Below are positions 42,201 to 49,257 of a stretch of DNA of 64,000 bases, one piece after another. The position numbers were made by a program, and so were the translations under genes. How positions within the stretch are numbered: position 1 is the stretch's first letter; each line of letters starts with the position of its first letter. The notes beneath the pieces are model-generated. The model saw only the letters and a list, made by a program, of their open reading frames with translations. It did not search any database and was not told the origin of the DNA. The DNA comes from CAYPHY01 sp964410625 (GTDB lineage Bacteria > Chloroflexota > Anaerolineae > Promineifilales > Promineifilaceae), in NCBI GenBank assembly GCA_964410625.1, contig CAYPHY010000022.1:9958-73957 (forward strand). Reading direction: 5' to 3'.

Positions 42201-42922
42201 ATGCATGGGGGACATTTGGCGCAGGGTCGGAGCAGTTGAACGAACCGTGGGGGCTGGCGGTTGGCGAGGAGTTTGTCTACGTCGCCGACACCTGGAACCA
42301 CCGCATCCAGAAGTATACGCTCGATGGGGAGCTAGTTAGTTCCTTTGGCAGCAGCGGCTCGCCCAGCGGCAACGAGGCTGATGGCGGCCTGGGGCTTTTC
42401 TTTGGCCCGCGTGATGTGTTGTTGCTCGACGATGGCAACTTGCTCGTCACCGACACCGGCAACCACCGCCTGCAACTGCTCGATTCCAACGGCCAATTTC
42501 TGCGCGTCGTTGGCAGTTTTGGCAATGGACTGGGCCAGTTCAATGAACCGGTAGGATTGGCACAGGGGCCGGATGGTACGGTCTACGTCGCCGACACCTG
42601 GAACGGCCGCATCCAGAGCCTTACGCCCGATCTCATCCCCATCGGTGAATGGCGCGTGGACGCTTGGGACGGCCAATCGATCAACAACAAGCCTTATCTG
42701 GCGGTGGACAGCGGCGGCCGTGTCTACACGACTGATCCAGAAGGCTACCGGGTACTGGTCTTCAGCGCCAGCGGCGGCTATCTCAACCGCTTCGGCCAAT
42801 TCGGCACGTTGCCCAACAACTTCGGTCTGCCCAACGGCATCACCACCGACGCCGACGACAATCTCTACATCGCCGACGCGGTGAACAATCGGGTCGTGGT
42901 GTATCCCTCTATCTATGAATGA
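39218..42922 (+). CDS. Agl23/TIGR03663-type membrane protein with C-terminal NHL propeller
   Basis: 1234 residues. The N-terminal two thirds is a multi-helix GT-C-like membrane region opening with GDRVMSHDESLHTQYSYQYY, the acidic loop motif of TIGR03663 proteins (renamed flippase-activity-associated Agl23 by NCBI after haloarchaeal glycosylation). A Thr/Glu loop lies near 255-285. From about residue 955, six blade-like NHL repeats follow (e.g. GRLYVADSGNHRIQVFDADG, VYVADTWNHRIQKYTLDGEL, LYIADAVNNRVVVYPS), predicted outside the cell. Good Shine-Dalgarno GAGGA before ATG 39218. The exact reaction is unknown. Confidence 0.87.
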   Translation: MTELTTSPEQPRPDFLSRPLLAAYSLDWEKTIYLLFIIVAIVTRFWALGDRVMSHDESLHTQYSYQYYDGQGYSHTPLMHGPSLFHLTAISYWLFGDSDLSARIPVAIVGIILVAMPYLLRDWIGRTGALFTSFFLLISPYISYYSRYIRHDIYSAVCAFIVFIAIWYFIRQQKEKYLWWFVAALALLYATKEDSFIYTAIFGSFVVLRLLARLGVATWVRQTLPRLRPAILLAIVGVLLLGAGLVGLRLGGDEMTTPATTEATEGFAADPSAEQTATPEGEPPQSGMEIVLRLSQLAGVALLSAGLFLAARQMRPHLDAYPEFTIIILFATLVLPLASPLLTTMAGWNPEDYTLNTCILEGQETMSALRIFTARLTNSTCISAFFESGIVRSTIFVIITLVTAVLVGLWWDSRRWLIAAAIFYSIFFVLFTSVFTNLGGWQTGVIGSLGYWLEQQGVERGSQPWYYYLFVVPFYEFLPLLFSLLGMALWAKRQKLNQAAGYWLGFGLLALLSYSLVNWLFRRSQELGESPSILPGLMAAAFILIVAAVYWFLIRQRQLQEAYGLQSGWRELFHAESLFGFIPSVIWWFALTWVAYSVAGEKMPWISAHFVLPMALLGGWYFNETLSGVDGRQLFSRRTLLAIGLSLLLIIAVLVAIGPLLLGQITLGNQQIDNLSGLGRLIGGLVVVGILVYFWRQYYPQLSTNVRRVVWPLAVFVLLSLLTIRFSYMANFPNADYTTEFLVYAHGAPATKKVVLAQLEELSMRLHGDKSIRVAYDSDVSWPYSWYLREYPNRVFFGDAPTQSLNDSPVVIVGRKNWDNVDPYLSRNYEYRTYTFLWWPMEEYRKFSWDALVGVPDSPTPRPGILNPGVRQALWDIFFHRDYQRYGEVFGGTYTAGQWPLRHDLRLYIRRDVLASLWDHGLDAFTTGALVDPYEGNEMVLAPELVLNEGSVAGVAEGVFTSPRNVEVGPDGRLYVADSGNHRIQVFDADGQFVDAWGTFGAGSEQLNEPWGLAVGEEFVYVADTWNHRIQKYTLDGELVSSFGSSGSPSGNEADGGLGLFFGPRDVLLLDDGNLLVTDTGNHRLQLLDSNGQFLRVVGSFGNGLGQFNEPVGLAQGPDGTVYVADTWNGRIQSLTPDLIPIGEWRVDAWDGQSINNKPYLAVDSGGRVYTTDPEGYRVLVFSASGGYLNRFGQFGTLPNNFGLPNGITTDADDNLYIADAVNNRVVVYPSIYE

Positions 42923-42994
42923 ATGGTAAACAATGAACAATGAGACAATGAACAATGAACAAACCCCATTGTTCATTGTTTCATTGTTCATTTT
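42921..42994. repeat. Palindrome, aacaatgaacaatgag family
   Basis: gtaaacaatgaacaatgagacaatgaacaatg is mirrored by cattgttcattgtttcattgttcattttc. It starts at the Agl23 stop and ends 11 bases before the SDR start. The same words are at 45512-45535 and 63964-64000. Confidence 0.92.
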
Positions 42995-43005
42995 CGCATT
43001 AAAAA

Positions 43006-43767
43006 ATGATGGTTTTTACTGACAAAATCGTTCTTGTCACCGGCGGCTCGCGGGGCATCGGCCGTGCAATTGCGCGGCAGTTTGCCGAACGTGGGGCGCG
43101 GGTGGCGATTCTCTACCAGCGCAACCAGACGGCGGCCGAGGAAACCCTCGCCATGCTCCCTGGTGGCCCCCATGCCCTTTTTACCGCTGATATGGCTGAC
43201 GCGACGGCCGTCCAGCAAGCGATTGATTCAGTGGTTAGTCAGATGGGTCGCCTCGATATTCTGGTCAACAATGCCGGAGTCTATTCCGACCATCCGCTGG
43301 CAGATGTCTCTTATGAGGCGTGGCAGGAAAGCTGGCAACACATCCTCGGCGTCAATCTGATTGGCGCGGCCAATGCCTCCTATTGCGCGGCACAACATAT
43401 GATCAGGCAGGGGGGCGGCCGTATTGTCAATGTCTCCTCGCGTGGCGCCTTTCGCGGCGAACCAACCGCTCCGGCCTATGGCGCGAGCAAGGCGGGGATG
43501 AATGCGATGAGCCAATCATTGGCCCGCTATCTGGCCCCTTACAATATCTTTGTCGGCGTGGTCGCCCCTGGCTTTGTGGAAACGGAGATGGCTAAGTCCT
43601 GGCGCGAAGGGCCAGCCTGGGAAGAAATTCGCCAGCAAAGCCCTCTCGGCCGCGTCGCTCGTGCCGATGAAGTCGCCTACGCCGTCCTCTTCCTCGCCTC
43701 CGAAGGGGCAGAATTTATGACCGGTGCGATAATTGATGTCAATGGGGCGTCTTACTTGCGTACGTGA
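43006..43767 (+). CDS. Short-chain dehydrogenase/reductase, FabG-like
   Basis: 253 residues, classical SDR. Rossmann motif TGGSRGIGRAIA, NNAG (residue ~88), catalytic Ser in NVSSRGAF and YxxxK in PAYGASKAG. C-terminal LASEGAEFMTGAIIDVNGA fits the FabG-like group. NADP(H) preference is suggested by the basic residue after the glycine loop (SRG). No Shine-Dalgarno; the start follows the repeat directly, with tandem ATGs at 43006/43009. Substrate unknown. Confidence 0.92.
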   Translation: MMVFTDKIVLVTGGSRGIGRAIARQFAERGARVAILYQRNQTAAEETLAMLPGGPHALFTADMADATAVQQAIDSVVSQMGRLDILVNNAGVYSDHPLADVSYEAWQESWQHILGVNLIGAANASYCAAQHMIRQGGGRIVNVSSRGAFRGEPTAPAYGASKAGMNAMSQSLARYLAPYNIFVGVVAPGFVETEMAKSWREGPAWEEIRQQSPLGRVARADEVAYAVLFLASEGAEFMTGAIIDVNGASYLRT

Positions 43768-43769
43768 AG

Positions 43770-43866
43770 AAGAGACTGGGAGATTAAGAGACTATGAGAC
43801 TAGGAGATTGGGAGACTAAATTACTCTAATCCTCCAGTCTCTCAATCTCTTAGTCTCTTAGTCTCT
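43770..43866. repeat. Palindrome, GA/CT family
   Basis: agagactgggagattaagagactatgagactagg is mirrored by ccagtctctcaatctcttagtctcttagtctctct. It separates the convergent SDR and EamA genes. Confidence 0.92.
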
Positions 43867-43867
43867 C

Positions 43868-44767
43868 TTACTTCTCCCTCCCCACCGTCACCAACACCAC
43901 GCCCAAAATAACGGCCGCGCCGCCGATAATGCCTTGCCAGCCCGGTTGTTCGCCAAAGAGGGCCAGCGACCAAAGGATGGTGATCACCGGACTGAGGGTG
44001 AGAATGGTGGTGTGGATGGTCATCGTCATCCGGCGCAACGAGAGATAGTAGAGGACGCGGCTGATGACCACGTCTACCGTCCCGGCCAGGATCACCAACA
44101 ACCAGCCGGTTGGGCCGGGCCACACCAGTTGCGAACTACCGACGGCAAACAGCAACAGAAAAGCGGTGGTGGCGGCGACGCGAAAGAGGAAGAAGTTGGC
44201 AAACTCGATCTCGTCGCCGGAACGCTTGACGACGGCCGTATGCAGCGCATATAAAAAGGTCGAAAGCAACACCAGCAAGGAGCCAAGCTGTAGATAATCC
44301 CCCGGCTGAAAGCTGATCACAAAGACGCCCAGGAGTGCGAGCGCAACACCAACGCCCTGGATGCGCCGCAGCCGGTCGCCCAGCCAGAGGATACCCAATC
44401 CCAACGAAAAAACGACTGACGTTTTGCTCAAGAGCGAGGCGGTTCCGGGATCAATGAAGTTGACGGCCGTGTAGTTGATCACCGTCGAGGTCGCCACCAG
44501 GAAGCCAATGGTCAGAAAAAACCAGGCGTGACGGCGAAATACCGCAAGGTTGATCTGGCGGCGTAGACCGAGGAAAACGGCCACTTCTACGGTCCCTGCG
44601 CCTAATACCAACAACGCCGATGTCACCGGCGGCAGATGGGGCAATAAGGAACGAGCAAAGATGAAGTGCAGACTATCTACCAGGAGCAGTCCAGCCCAAA
44701 CCAAAGGCGTGTTGATTGAGGGCTGAAGGCTGAAGGACGAGGGCTGTGCTGTAGATTCATCCTTCAT
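43868..44767 (-). CDS. EamA/DMT-family transporter
   Basis: 299 residues with ten predicted helices in two EamA repeats (first ending about 150, second starting QLGSLLVLLSTFLYALHTAVV). SLLSKTSVVFSLGLGILWLGDRL matches the conserved third/fourth-helix region of the DMT superfamily. Such proteins export or import small metabolites; substrate unknown. The first 18 residues (MKDESTAQPSSFSLQPS) are translated repeat DNA shared with the end of the upstream MOSC gene, so the true N-terminus may be a later start. Confidence 0.85.
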   Translation of the reverse strand: MKDESTAQPSSFSLQPSINTPLVWAGLLLVDSLHFIFARSLLPHLPPVTSALLVLGAGTVEVAVFLGLRRQINLAVFRRHAWFFLTIGFLVATSTVINYTAVNFIDPGTASLLSKTSVVFSLGLGILWLGDRLRRIQGVGVALALLGVFVISFQPGDYLQLGSLLVLLSTFLYALHTAVVKRSGDEIEFANFFLFRVAATTAFLLLFAVGSSQLVWPGPTGWLLVILAGTVDVVISRVLYYLSLRRMTMTIHTTILTLSPVITILWSLALFGEQPGWQGIIGGAAVILGVVLVTVGREK

Positions 44768-44790
44768 CCCTTAACCCTCATCCTTCATAA
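44721..44790. repeat. ttcatcccttaaccctcatcc repeat spanning two gene ends
   Basis: gggctgaaggctgaaggacgaggg and catccttcatcccttaaccctcatccttcat words form a broken palindrome. On the minus strand it encodes the last residues of the MOSC gene (MKDEG) and the first of EamA (MKDES), repeating atgaaggatga. Confidence 0.85.
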
Positions 44791-45244
44791 CGGTGTCGCC
44801 GAGGATGATGCGGCCGGGTGTCAGGACAAGCGCATAGGCCCGCGCCCAACCGGGGTGTTTACGAGCGTGGACGCGGTTAAATTCCTCGTTGGCAAAAGAC
44901 TCTCTGATCTTGCTGCACGGTGTGGCATAACCGCTAATCTCGATGTGGACGGAATCGCCGATACGCCAGCGGCTCCCCGGTAATACCTTGTCCCAGTCCA
45001 GGCCGGTGATGGTCAGGTTCTCGCCAATCGAACCAGGGTAAATTGGATGTCCCTCGGCCTGGAGCGCAAGTATTCGCTCTAGTGAGTAGAGGCACAGTGC
45101 GCCATTTACTCCGCCATGATGTACCTTGTCATTGTGGTCATCTATGGTAATGCCGAGGAAGTTGACCTCGGCCGTGCGCATCGGCCGTTTGGGAACGCCT
45201 CCTTTGGAGGAGTTGATCTGAAAAATTCGAGCCTGCTGAATCAT
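44771..45244 (-). CDS. MOSC-domain protein
   Basis: 157 residues from ATG 45244. MOSC domains bind molybdopterin or carry sulfur for metal-sulfur chemistry; stand-alone forms (YiiM-like) reduce N-hydroxylated compounds in some species. Seen here: GENLTITGLDWDKVLPGSRW and the conserved cysteine in ISGYATPCSKIRESF. EVNFLGITIDDHNDKVHHGG is the typical N-terminal part. The final residues and stop come from a repeat. A truncated SRPBCC gene ends 46 bases upstream, so an old deletion may have brought them together. Confidence 0.88.
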   Translation of the reverse strand: MIQQARIFQINSSKGGVPKRPMRTAEVNFLGITIDDHNDKVHHGGVNGALCLYSLERILALQAEGHPIYPGSIGENLTITGLDWDKVLPGSRWRIGDSVHIEISGYATPCSKIRESFANEEFNRVHARKHPGWARAYALVLTPGRIILGDTVMKDEG

Positions 45245-45290
45245 GGCATGGATCGTAGCACCGCGTTTGGGAGCGGGCAACAAGGAGTAG

Positions 45291-45509
45291 TTATTGGTCT
45301 ATGCTATGAACCGCCAACCAGCGCAACGGCAATGGCCCTAACCACAGTGTAAATTCCGCCTCTGAACCTTCAGCCAATGGCTCATAGCGGTGAATTTGGA
45401 CAAAGAGCGGCGGCGGGGTCAGTTTCTTCAACACGCTTGTATCATGGTGGAAGGCGGAAACGGCCGCTAACGGGGCGTTGACTGTGAAAGAGTGGATGAA
45501 AGTCGGCAT
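45291..45509 (-). pseudogene. Truncated SRPBCC-family ligand-binding gene
   Basis: 72 residues from ATG 45509. MPTFIHSFTVNAPLAAVSAFHH, LTPPPLFVQIHRYEPL and EFTLWLGPLPLRWLAVHS match the first half of START-like SRPBCC proteins, normally about 150-160 residues. The frame stops at 45291, where strands beta-4 onward and the C-terminal helix should follow; no continuation was found in other frames before the MOSC gene. Probably a remnant. Confidence 0.7.
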
Positions 45510-45610
45510 TGGACTAATGAACAATGAAGCCATAAACAATATTAAGTAACCTTAGCAACTTGTCTATATATTTTCAATGTATTGAACATCTAAGAATTTG
45601 GTAAAGGAAG

Positions 45611-45641
45611 TTGCGCCAACAAGCGTTCCTTGCACTATAAT
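45611..45641 (+). promoter_or_regulatory. Probable promoter of the DUF218 gene
   Basis: TTGCGC (45611-45616), a 19-base spacer, TATAAT (45636-45641). If used, it overlaps the ATG at 45640 and favours initiation at ATG 45664. Confidence 0.45.
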
Positions 45642-45663
45642 GGGTGGAAACGTCTGGAATCCT

Positions 45664-46365
45664 ATGCAAATTGAAAGCAATTTATCTGAACAGGCAGCAC
45701 CGCCTCCACTGAAAACGAAATCCCTTAAGCGCTGGCAAAAGGGGTGTTTAGGTATCCTGCTTTTTCTGTTTGTCCTGGCGCTGACCCCCTTGCTATGGCG
45801 TAACCTGGTCAAGGTCTACTATTCTGGACGCATCTACAGTGTTGAAACTACTCCAGCGCGGCCGGTCGCTATCGTCTTTGGCGCGGCCGTCTATGGCAAC
45901 GGCCGTCTCAGCGCCATCTTACGCGACCGGATGGACACGGCGATTGACCTCTATCTCGCCGGGCAGATAAACAAAATCATCGTTAGTGGTGACAACAGCT
46001 CGCAATATTACAATGAGCCGGGGGCGATGATGGCCTATGCCGTGGAAAGAGGGGTAGCGGCCGAGGATATTCAACCCGATTATGCCGGACTACGTACCTA
46101 TGATACTTGCTATCGCGCCCGCGATATATTTGGCATCGAAGAAGCGATCCTGGTGACACAGGCGTTTCACCTACCCCGCGCCCTCCTCACCTGTCGCGGC
46201 TTGGGACTGGATGCAGTCGGCGTCGCGGCCGACCGGAGGCCGTTGCGTTACGGCCGTTGGTATGAAATTCGCGAGACGGCCGCTACCCTGGTCGCTACCT
46301 GGGACGTCATCCGCCGCCAACCCTCCACCATCACCGGCGACCCGATCCCCATCGAACTCAATTAA
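45664..46365 (+). CDS. DUF218/SanA-like envelope protein
   Basis: About 233 residues from ATG 45664. One N-terminal helix (GCLGILLFLFVLALTPLLW) anchors an extracytoplasmic DUF218 domain: PVAIVFGAAVYGNGRLSAIL, DRMDTAIDLYLAG, IIVSGDNSS, TYDTCYRARDIFG and VTQAFHLPRALLTCRGLGLD are the family blocks. SanA/YdcF relatives affect envelope permeability in E. coli; their chemistry is unknown. Earlier in-frame starts (TTG 45598, ATG 45640) are possible but overlap the promoter. Confidence 0.88.
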   Translation: MQIESNLSEQAAPPPLKTKSLKRWQKGCLGILLFLFVLALTPLLWRNLVKVYYSGRIYSVETTPARPVAIVFGAAVYGNGRLSAILRDRMDTAIDLYLAGQINKIIVSGDNSSQYYNEPGAMMAYAVERGVAAEDIQPDYAGLRTYDTCYRARDIFGIEEAILVTQAFHLPRALLTCRGLGLDAVGVAADRRPLRYGRWYEIRETAATLVATWDVIRRQPSTITGDPIPIELN

Positions 46366-46379
46366 TTAGGACTCAATCA

Positions 46380-46441
46380 TTTGCAACGAATTGACGCGAA
46401 TTTGGGTCATTTTCGCGTAAATTCGCGCTAATTCGTTGCTA
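46380..46441. repeat. Palindrome, tgcaacgaattgacgcg family
   Basis: TTTGCAACGAATTGACGCGAA is mirrored by TTCGCGCTAATTCGTTGC. It lies between convergent genes and supplies the TAG and last codons of the flavoprotein gene. Sister of 10437-10502. Confidence 0.92.
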
Positions 46442-47411
46442 AAGATGCAGCGGCCGCCCAGCCGGACAGCACCGCTCCCTCCACACGCGGCCCGGCAAAG
46501 GCGTCACCAGCAAAGAGAAGCGGCGGCAGGTCTTGGGCAACTAGACAGCGTTGGGGGTGGATAGTTGTCGGCGTGGCATAAGGCCAACGCTTCAGTTGTG
46601 CTTCGTGGATAACGGCCGCTCCATCCAGGAAAGGTTCCAGCGAGGCTTGCAAGCGGGCTAACACAACAGCGGTTTCCACTTCCCACAGTTCGCGACTTAA
46701 TCGCTCATTGGCGTGGACGGTGATGATTCGTGCCTCTGGGGAAATGCCCTTACGCTGGTTGTCGGCGATCCAGCTAACGGCCGCCCCTGGTCGCTGCACC
46801 GCCCCCGGCTCTGGCAAATTCACCCCTCCCTCAACCCGAAACAGCCCGCAGAGACAAGGGGCGTAATGAATTTGCGCCAATGTCTGACGATCCTCGGCCG
46901 ACAGGCTCACCCCTCCGGCAGCTAGCAAGGCCAGCGACAGCGGCACAGGTGGCGTCAGGATCACGGCCGCTGCTTGATAGCTCTGCCCGGCCTGATCCAC
47001 GACACGCCAACCAGAGGCTTCTTGCTCAACGGCCGTTACCGGCGTGTTTAAGCGCACACTGAGGTTGGTCGCCAATTGTCGCGCCAGTTGGCTAAACCCG
47101 CCGCTTACGGCATAGCGAGGATGGCCGTCATCGGCGGCCACAGCCAGCGAACCATCCGACCAGCCCTGCGCCCATTCAAACACCAGGCCATCAGCCAGCC
47201 ACTGAGCGACAACCGCGTGAAACTCTGGCTCGCGAACGGTGAAGAATTGCGCTCCCTGGTCGGCGCGGCCGTTTCCTAGCGGCCGTGTAGACAACCGGCC
47301 GCCCACCTCGCGCTCCCCCTCTACAAGGAGCACTCGCAGGCCCTTGGCTTTGAGTTTATTGGCGGCCGACAGCCCGGACAGCCCGGCCCCAACAATCAGA
47401 ACATCAATCAT
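46428..47411 (-). CDS. FAD-dependent oxidoreductase, renalase/amine-oxidase-like
   Basis: 327 residues. Opening FAD motif VLIVGAGLSGLSAANKLKAKG, then EVGGRLSTRPLGNGRADQGAQFFT, the arginine-glycine loop seen in renalase-type flavoproteins. The C-terminal flavin contact is LLFAGDAFAGPRVEGAVLSG. Renalases oxidise off-isomer NAD(P)H; whether this one does is not shown. Its ATG directly abuts the stop of the upstream hydrolase gene, with no gap. The residues LATN and stop are read from the palindrome at 46380-46441. Confidence 0.85.
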   Translation of the reverse strand: MIDVLIVGAGLSGLSAANKLKAKGLRVLLVEGEREVGGRLSTRPLGNGRADQGAQFFTVREPEFHAVVAQWLADGLVFEWAQGWSDGSLAVAADDGHPRYAVSGGFSQLARQLATNLSVRLNTPVTAVEQEASGWRVVDQAGQSYQAAAVILTPPVPLSLALLAAGGVSLSAEDRQTLAQIHYAPCLCGLFRVEGGVNLPEPGAVQRPGAAVSWIADNQRKGISPEARIITVHANERLSRELWEVETAVVLARLQASLEPFLDGAAVIHEAQLKRWPYATPTTIHPQRCLVAQDLPPLLFAGDAFAGPRVEGAVLSGWAAAASLATN

Positions 47412-49133
47412 TTAGGCGGCTCTCTGGTTGCGGCGGATATAAAGGAGCAACAGGACGCCGAGCAGCAAGCCCGCGCCAATAAACAACCAGGCGGTCTGTA
47501 ACGGCGGAAACGCCGCCGGCTCTAACTCCCCTTCTAATGTTGTTTCCTCCGCGCCGGTCAAAGCCGCTGTCGGCAAGACGGCCGCGACCGCTTCCGTTGT
47601 GGCAGTGGGTGACGGCGTAGCGGTCGAGGTAGCTGTTGGTGAAGGGGTGAGCGTTGGCGAGGGCGTCAATGTCGGCGACGGTGTGAAGGTAGGTGATGGC
47701 GTCGGCGTCTCGGTGGCGGTGGGGATCGGCGTGGGCGTCTCGGCCGCCCTGGTGGATGGCTCGGCCGTTGGGATTACCTCCACATTCCCCACCCCATTCT
47801 CCACCAGGAACAACGGCGGCCCACCAACAAGGCACTCGCCTCGGCAACGCGCTCCCTCTAAAGTAATGGTGTAAAAGTCGTCAGTAGCAGAAATCGCGGC
47901 CGTGTCGCCGACGGCTGAGACCAGCAGCCCTTCTTCTGCCAAGGCCGGAACTTGCACCGTCACCGAGGCAGGGGTCCGCGCCCACAAGACGCGGGTGATG
48001 CCCTGTGGCCGGCGAAAGGTGAAGATGAAGTAATCCCCTCGTTGTTGCTTTTCCACCGGGAAGGTGAAACCATTGAGATGGCGAATGGTCGTCAGGTAGC
48101 TGTAATAGGCTGGTCGCTTGCTGAAATCGGGGCGCAAGATGCCGAACGACTCACCACCCGGCGGCAAGAGAATATCCACCAACTTGTACACGCCAATGCG
48201 CTCCGCCCCGGCGGCGAAGCCCAACGCATGGGCCTGGACGACATACCACGCTTGCTGGTCGAGATCGATCTGGAACTGCGGCCGTTCCACCGGCCACAGC
48301 ACATCAATGTTTGGCGCGGCATTGGTCTCGTTGACCCAGATCGGTTTGTCAATGCCAAATTCGTTCTGGATTTTGTCTGTTTCCTCTACCAGCGTCTGCA
48401 CCGTTTCCACACGAAAGTAGATGTGCAGTGGGATGACATCAAAGAAGTAGTTGTTGGCTTCTGCTTCTGGATCGGCCGTTGCCACTTCCAGAAAGCGGCG
48501 CAAGTAGTCCGGGTCGTGCCAGTAAGACCATCCGGCCAAATGGATGACCGCTTGCGGGTCGCGCTCCTTTGCCACCAGGTAGGCAACTTTTAGCAGTTGG
48601 TAGTAGTCCTCAACAGAGCCGGAAAATTCATGTCCATAGACCCCCACCTCAATCTCCGGCTCGTTCCAGATGATCCAATTATGGACGCCGCGCGGGCCAT
48701 AATAATCCACCACTTTCCGCACATAGCCCGCCCATAGATTATCTGGATCGTCTACCGGCAGATAAAGGCCGCGAGGCACACCAGAAAAGGGCGTGCTGTC
48801 CGTCGCCCAGGCGGGCGTGTTTTTCAATAAGCCAAGTACCGTGCGCCCTTGAGCATTGGCATCAATCAGCCACTCTTCCAGCACATGGAGGGTGTTCCAA
48901 TCATCCGGCCCGGTCGGTTGGATTTCGTTCCAGTAAAAGAGGATACGCTCCCAACCGACTTTAAGTTCGGCCGCTTCCTCCGGCGCCCAAAAGGACTCAA
49001 TGGCGCCAAAACGAGGATCAACGTAACGGCGGCCGTCATCAATTGGCTGGGCGGCCGCTTGCTGCAAAACCAAAGTGATAAGACCGAAAAGCGATAATGT
49101 AATCGGTAGTATACGAGATCGAATATGCCGCAT
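47412..49133 (-). CDS. Surface-anchored TIM-barrel glycoside-hydrolase-like protein
   Basis: 573 residues. A signal peptide (to about 29, QQAAAQ) is followed by a (beta/alpha)8-type domain to about 400: acid/base Glu158 in NWIIWNEPE and nucleophile Glu269 in PIWVNETNAA, the spacing and context of clan GH-A. A small beta domain follows. Residues about 465-520 are a Thr/Pro stalk of repeated TPSPT units. A C-terminal helix (LFIGAGLLLGVLLLLYI) with RRNQR anchors it. It faces outside and probably cleaves a polysaccharide. The exact GH family is uncertain. Confidence 0.82.
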   Translation of the reverse strand: MRHIRSRILPITLSLFGLITLVLQQAAAQPIDDGRRYVDPRFGAIESFWAPEEAAELKVGWERILFYWNEIQPTGPDDWNTLHVLEEWLIDANAQGRTVLGLLKNTPAWATDSTPFSGVPRGLYLPVDDPDNLWAGYVRKVVDYYGPRGVHNWIIWNEPEIEVGVYGHEFSGSVEDYYQLLKVAYLVAKERDPQAVIHLAGWSYWHDPDYLRRFLEVATADPEAEANNYFFDVIPLHIYFRVETVQTLVEETDKIQNEFGIDKPIWVNETNAAPNIDVLWPVERPQFQIDLDQQAWYVVQAHALGFAAGAERIGVYKLVDILLPPGGESFGILRPDFSKRPAYYSYLTTIRHLNGFTFPVEKQQRGDYFIFTFRRPQGITRVLWARTPASVTVQVPALAEEGLLVSAVGDTAAISATDDFYTITLEGARCRGECLVGGPPLFLVENGVGNVEVIPTAEPSTRAAETPTPIPTATETPTPSPTFTPSPTLTPSPTLTPSPTATSTATPSPTATTEAVAAVLPTAALTGAEETTLEGELEPAAFPPLQTAWLFIGAGLLLGVLLLLYIRRNQRAA

Positions 49134-49146
49134 AGTCCCTTCAACA

Positions 49147-49224
49147 ACACCTGCGAGGTTGGCGAGCCTCTGTAGGGCGATTTGGCAAACGCCCTACGTG
49201 AAGTTTCGTCTACCTCGCAGGTTT
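49147..49224. repeat. Nested palindrome: acctgcgaggt arms around tagggcgatttgg
   Basis: ACACCTGCGAGGT and ACCTCGCAGGT (49212-49222) enclose TGTAGGGCGATTTGGCAAACGCCCTACG (49170-49197), a member of the gcgattt family. Lies between divergent genes. Confidence 0.9.
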
Positions 49225-49257
49225 AGATGAGTGCGATTATAATAGGTTTGAGGCAAG

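Noticed and set aside
43842..44123. Alternative-frame proteins antisense to or within real genes, many rich in Arg/His/Pro
   Set aside because: They are shadows of real genes in GC-rich sequence, lacking domains and ribosome-binding sites.
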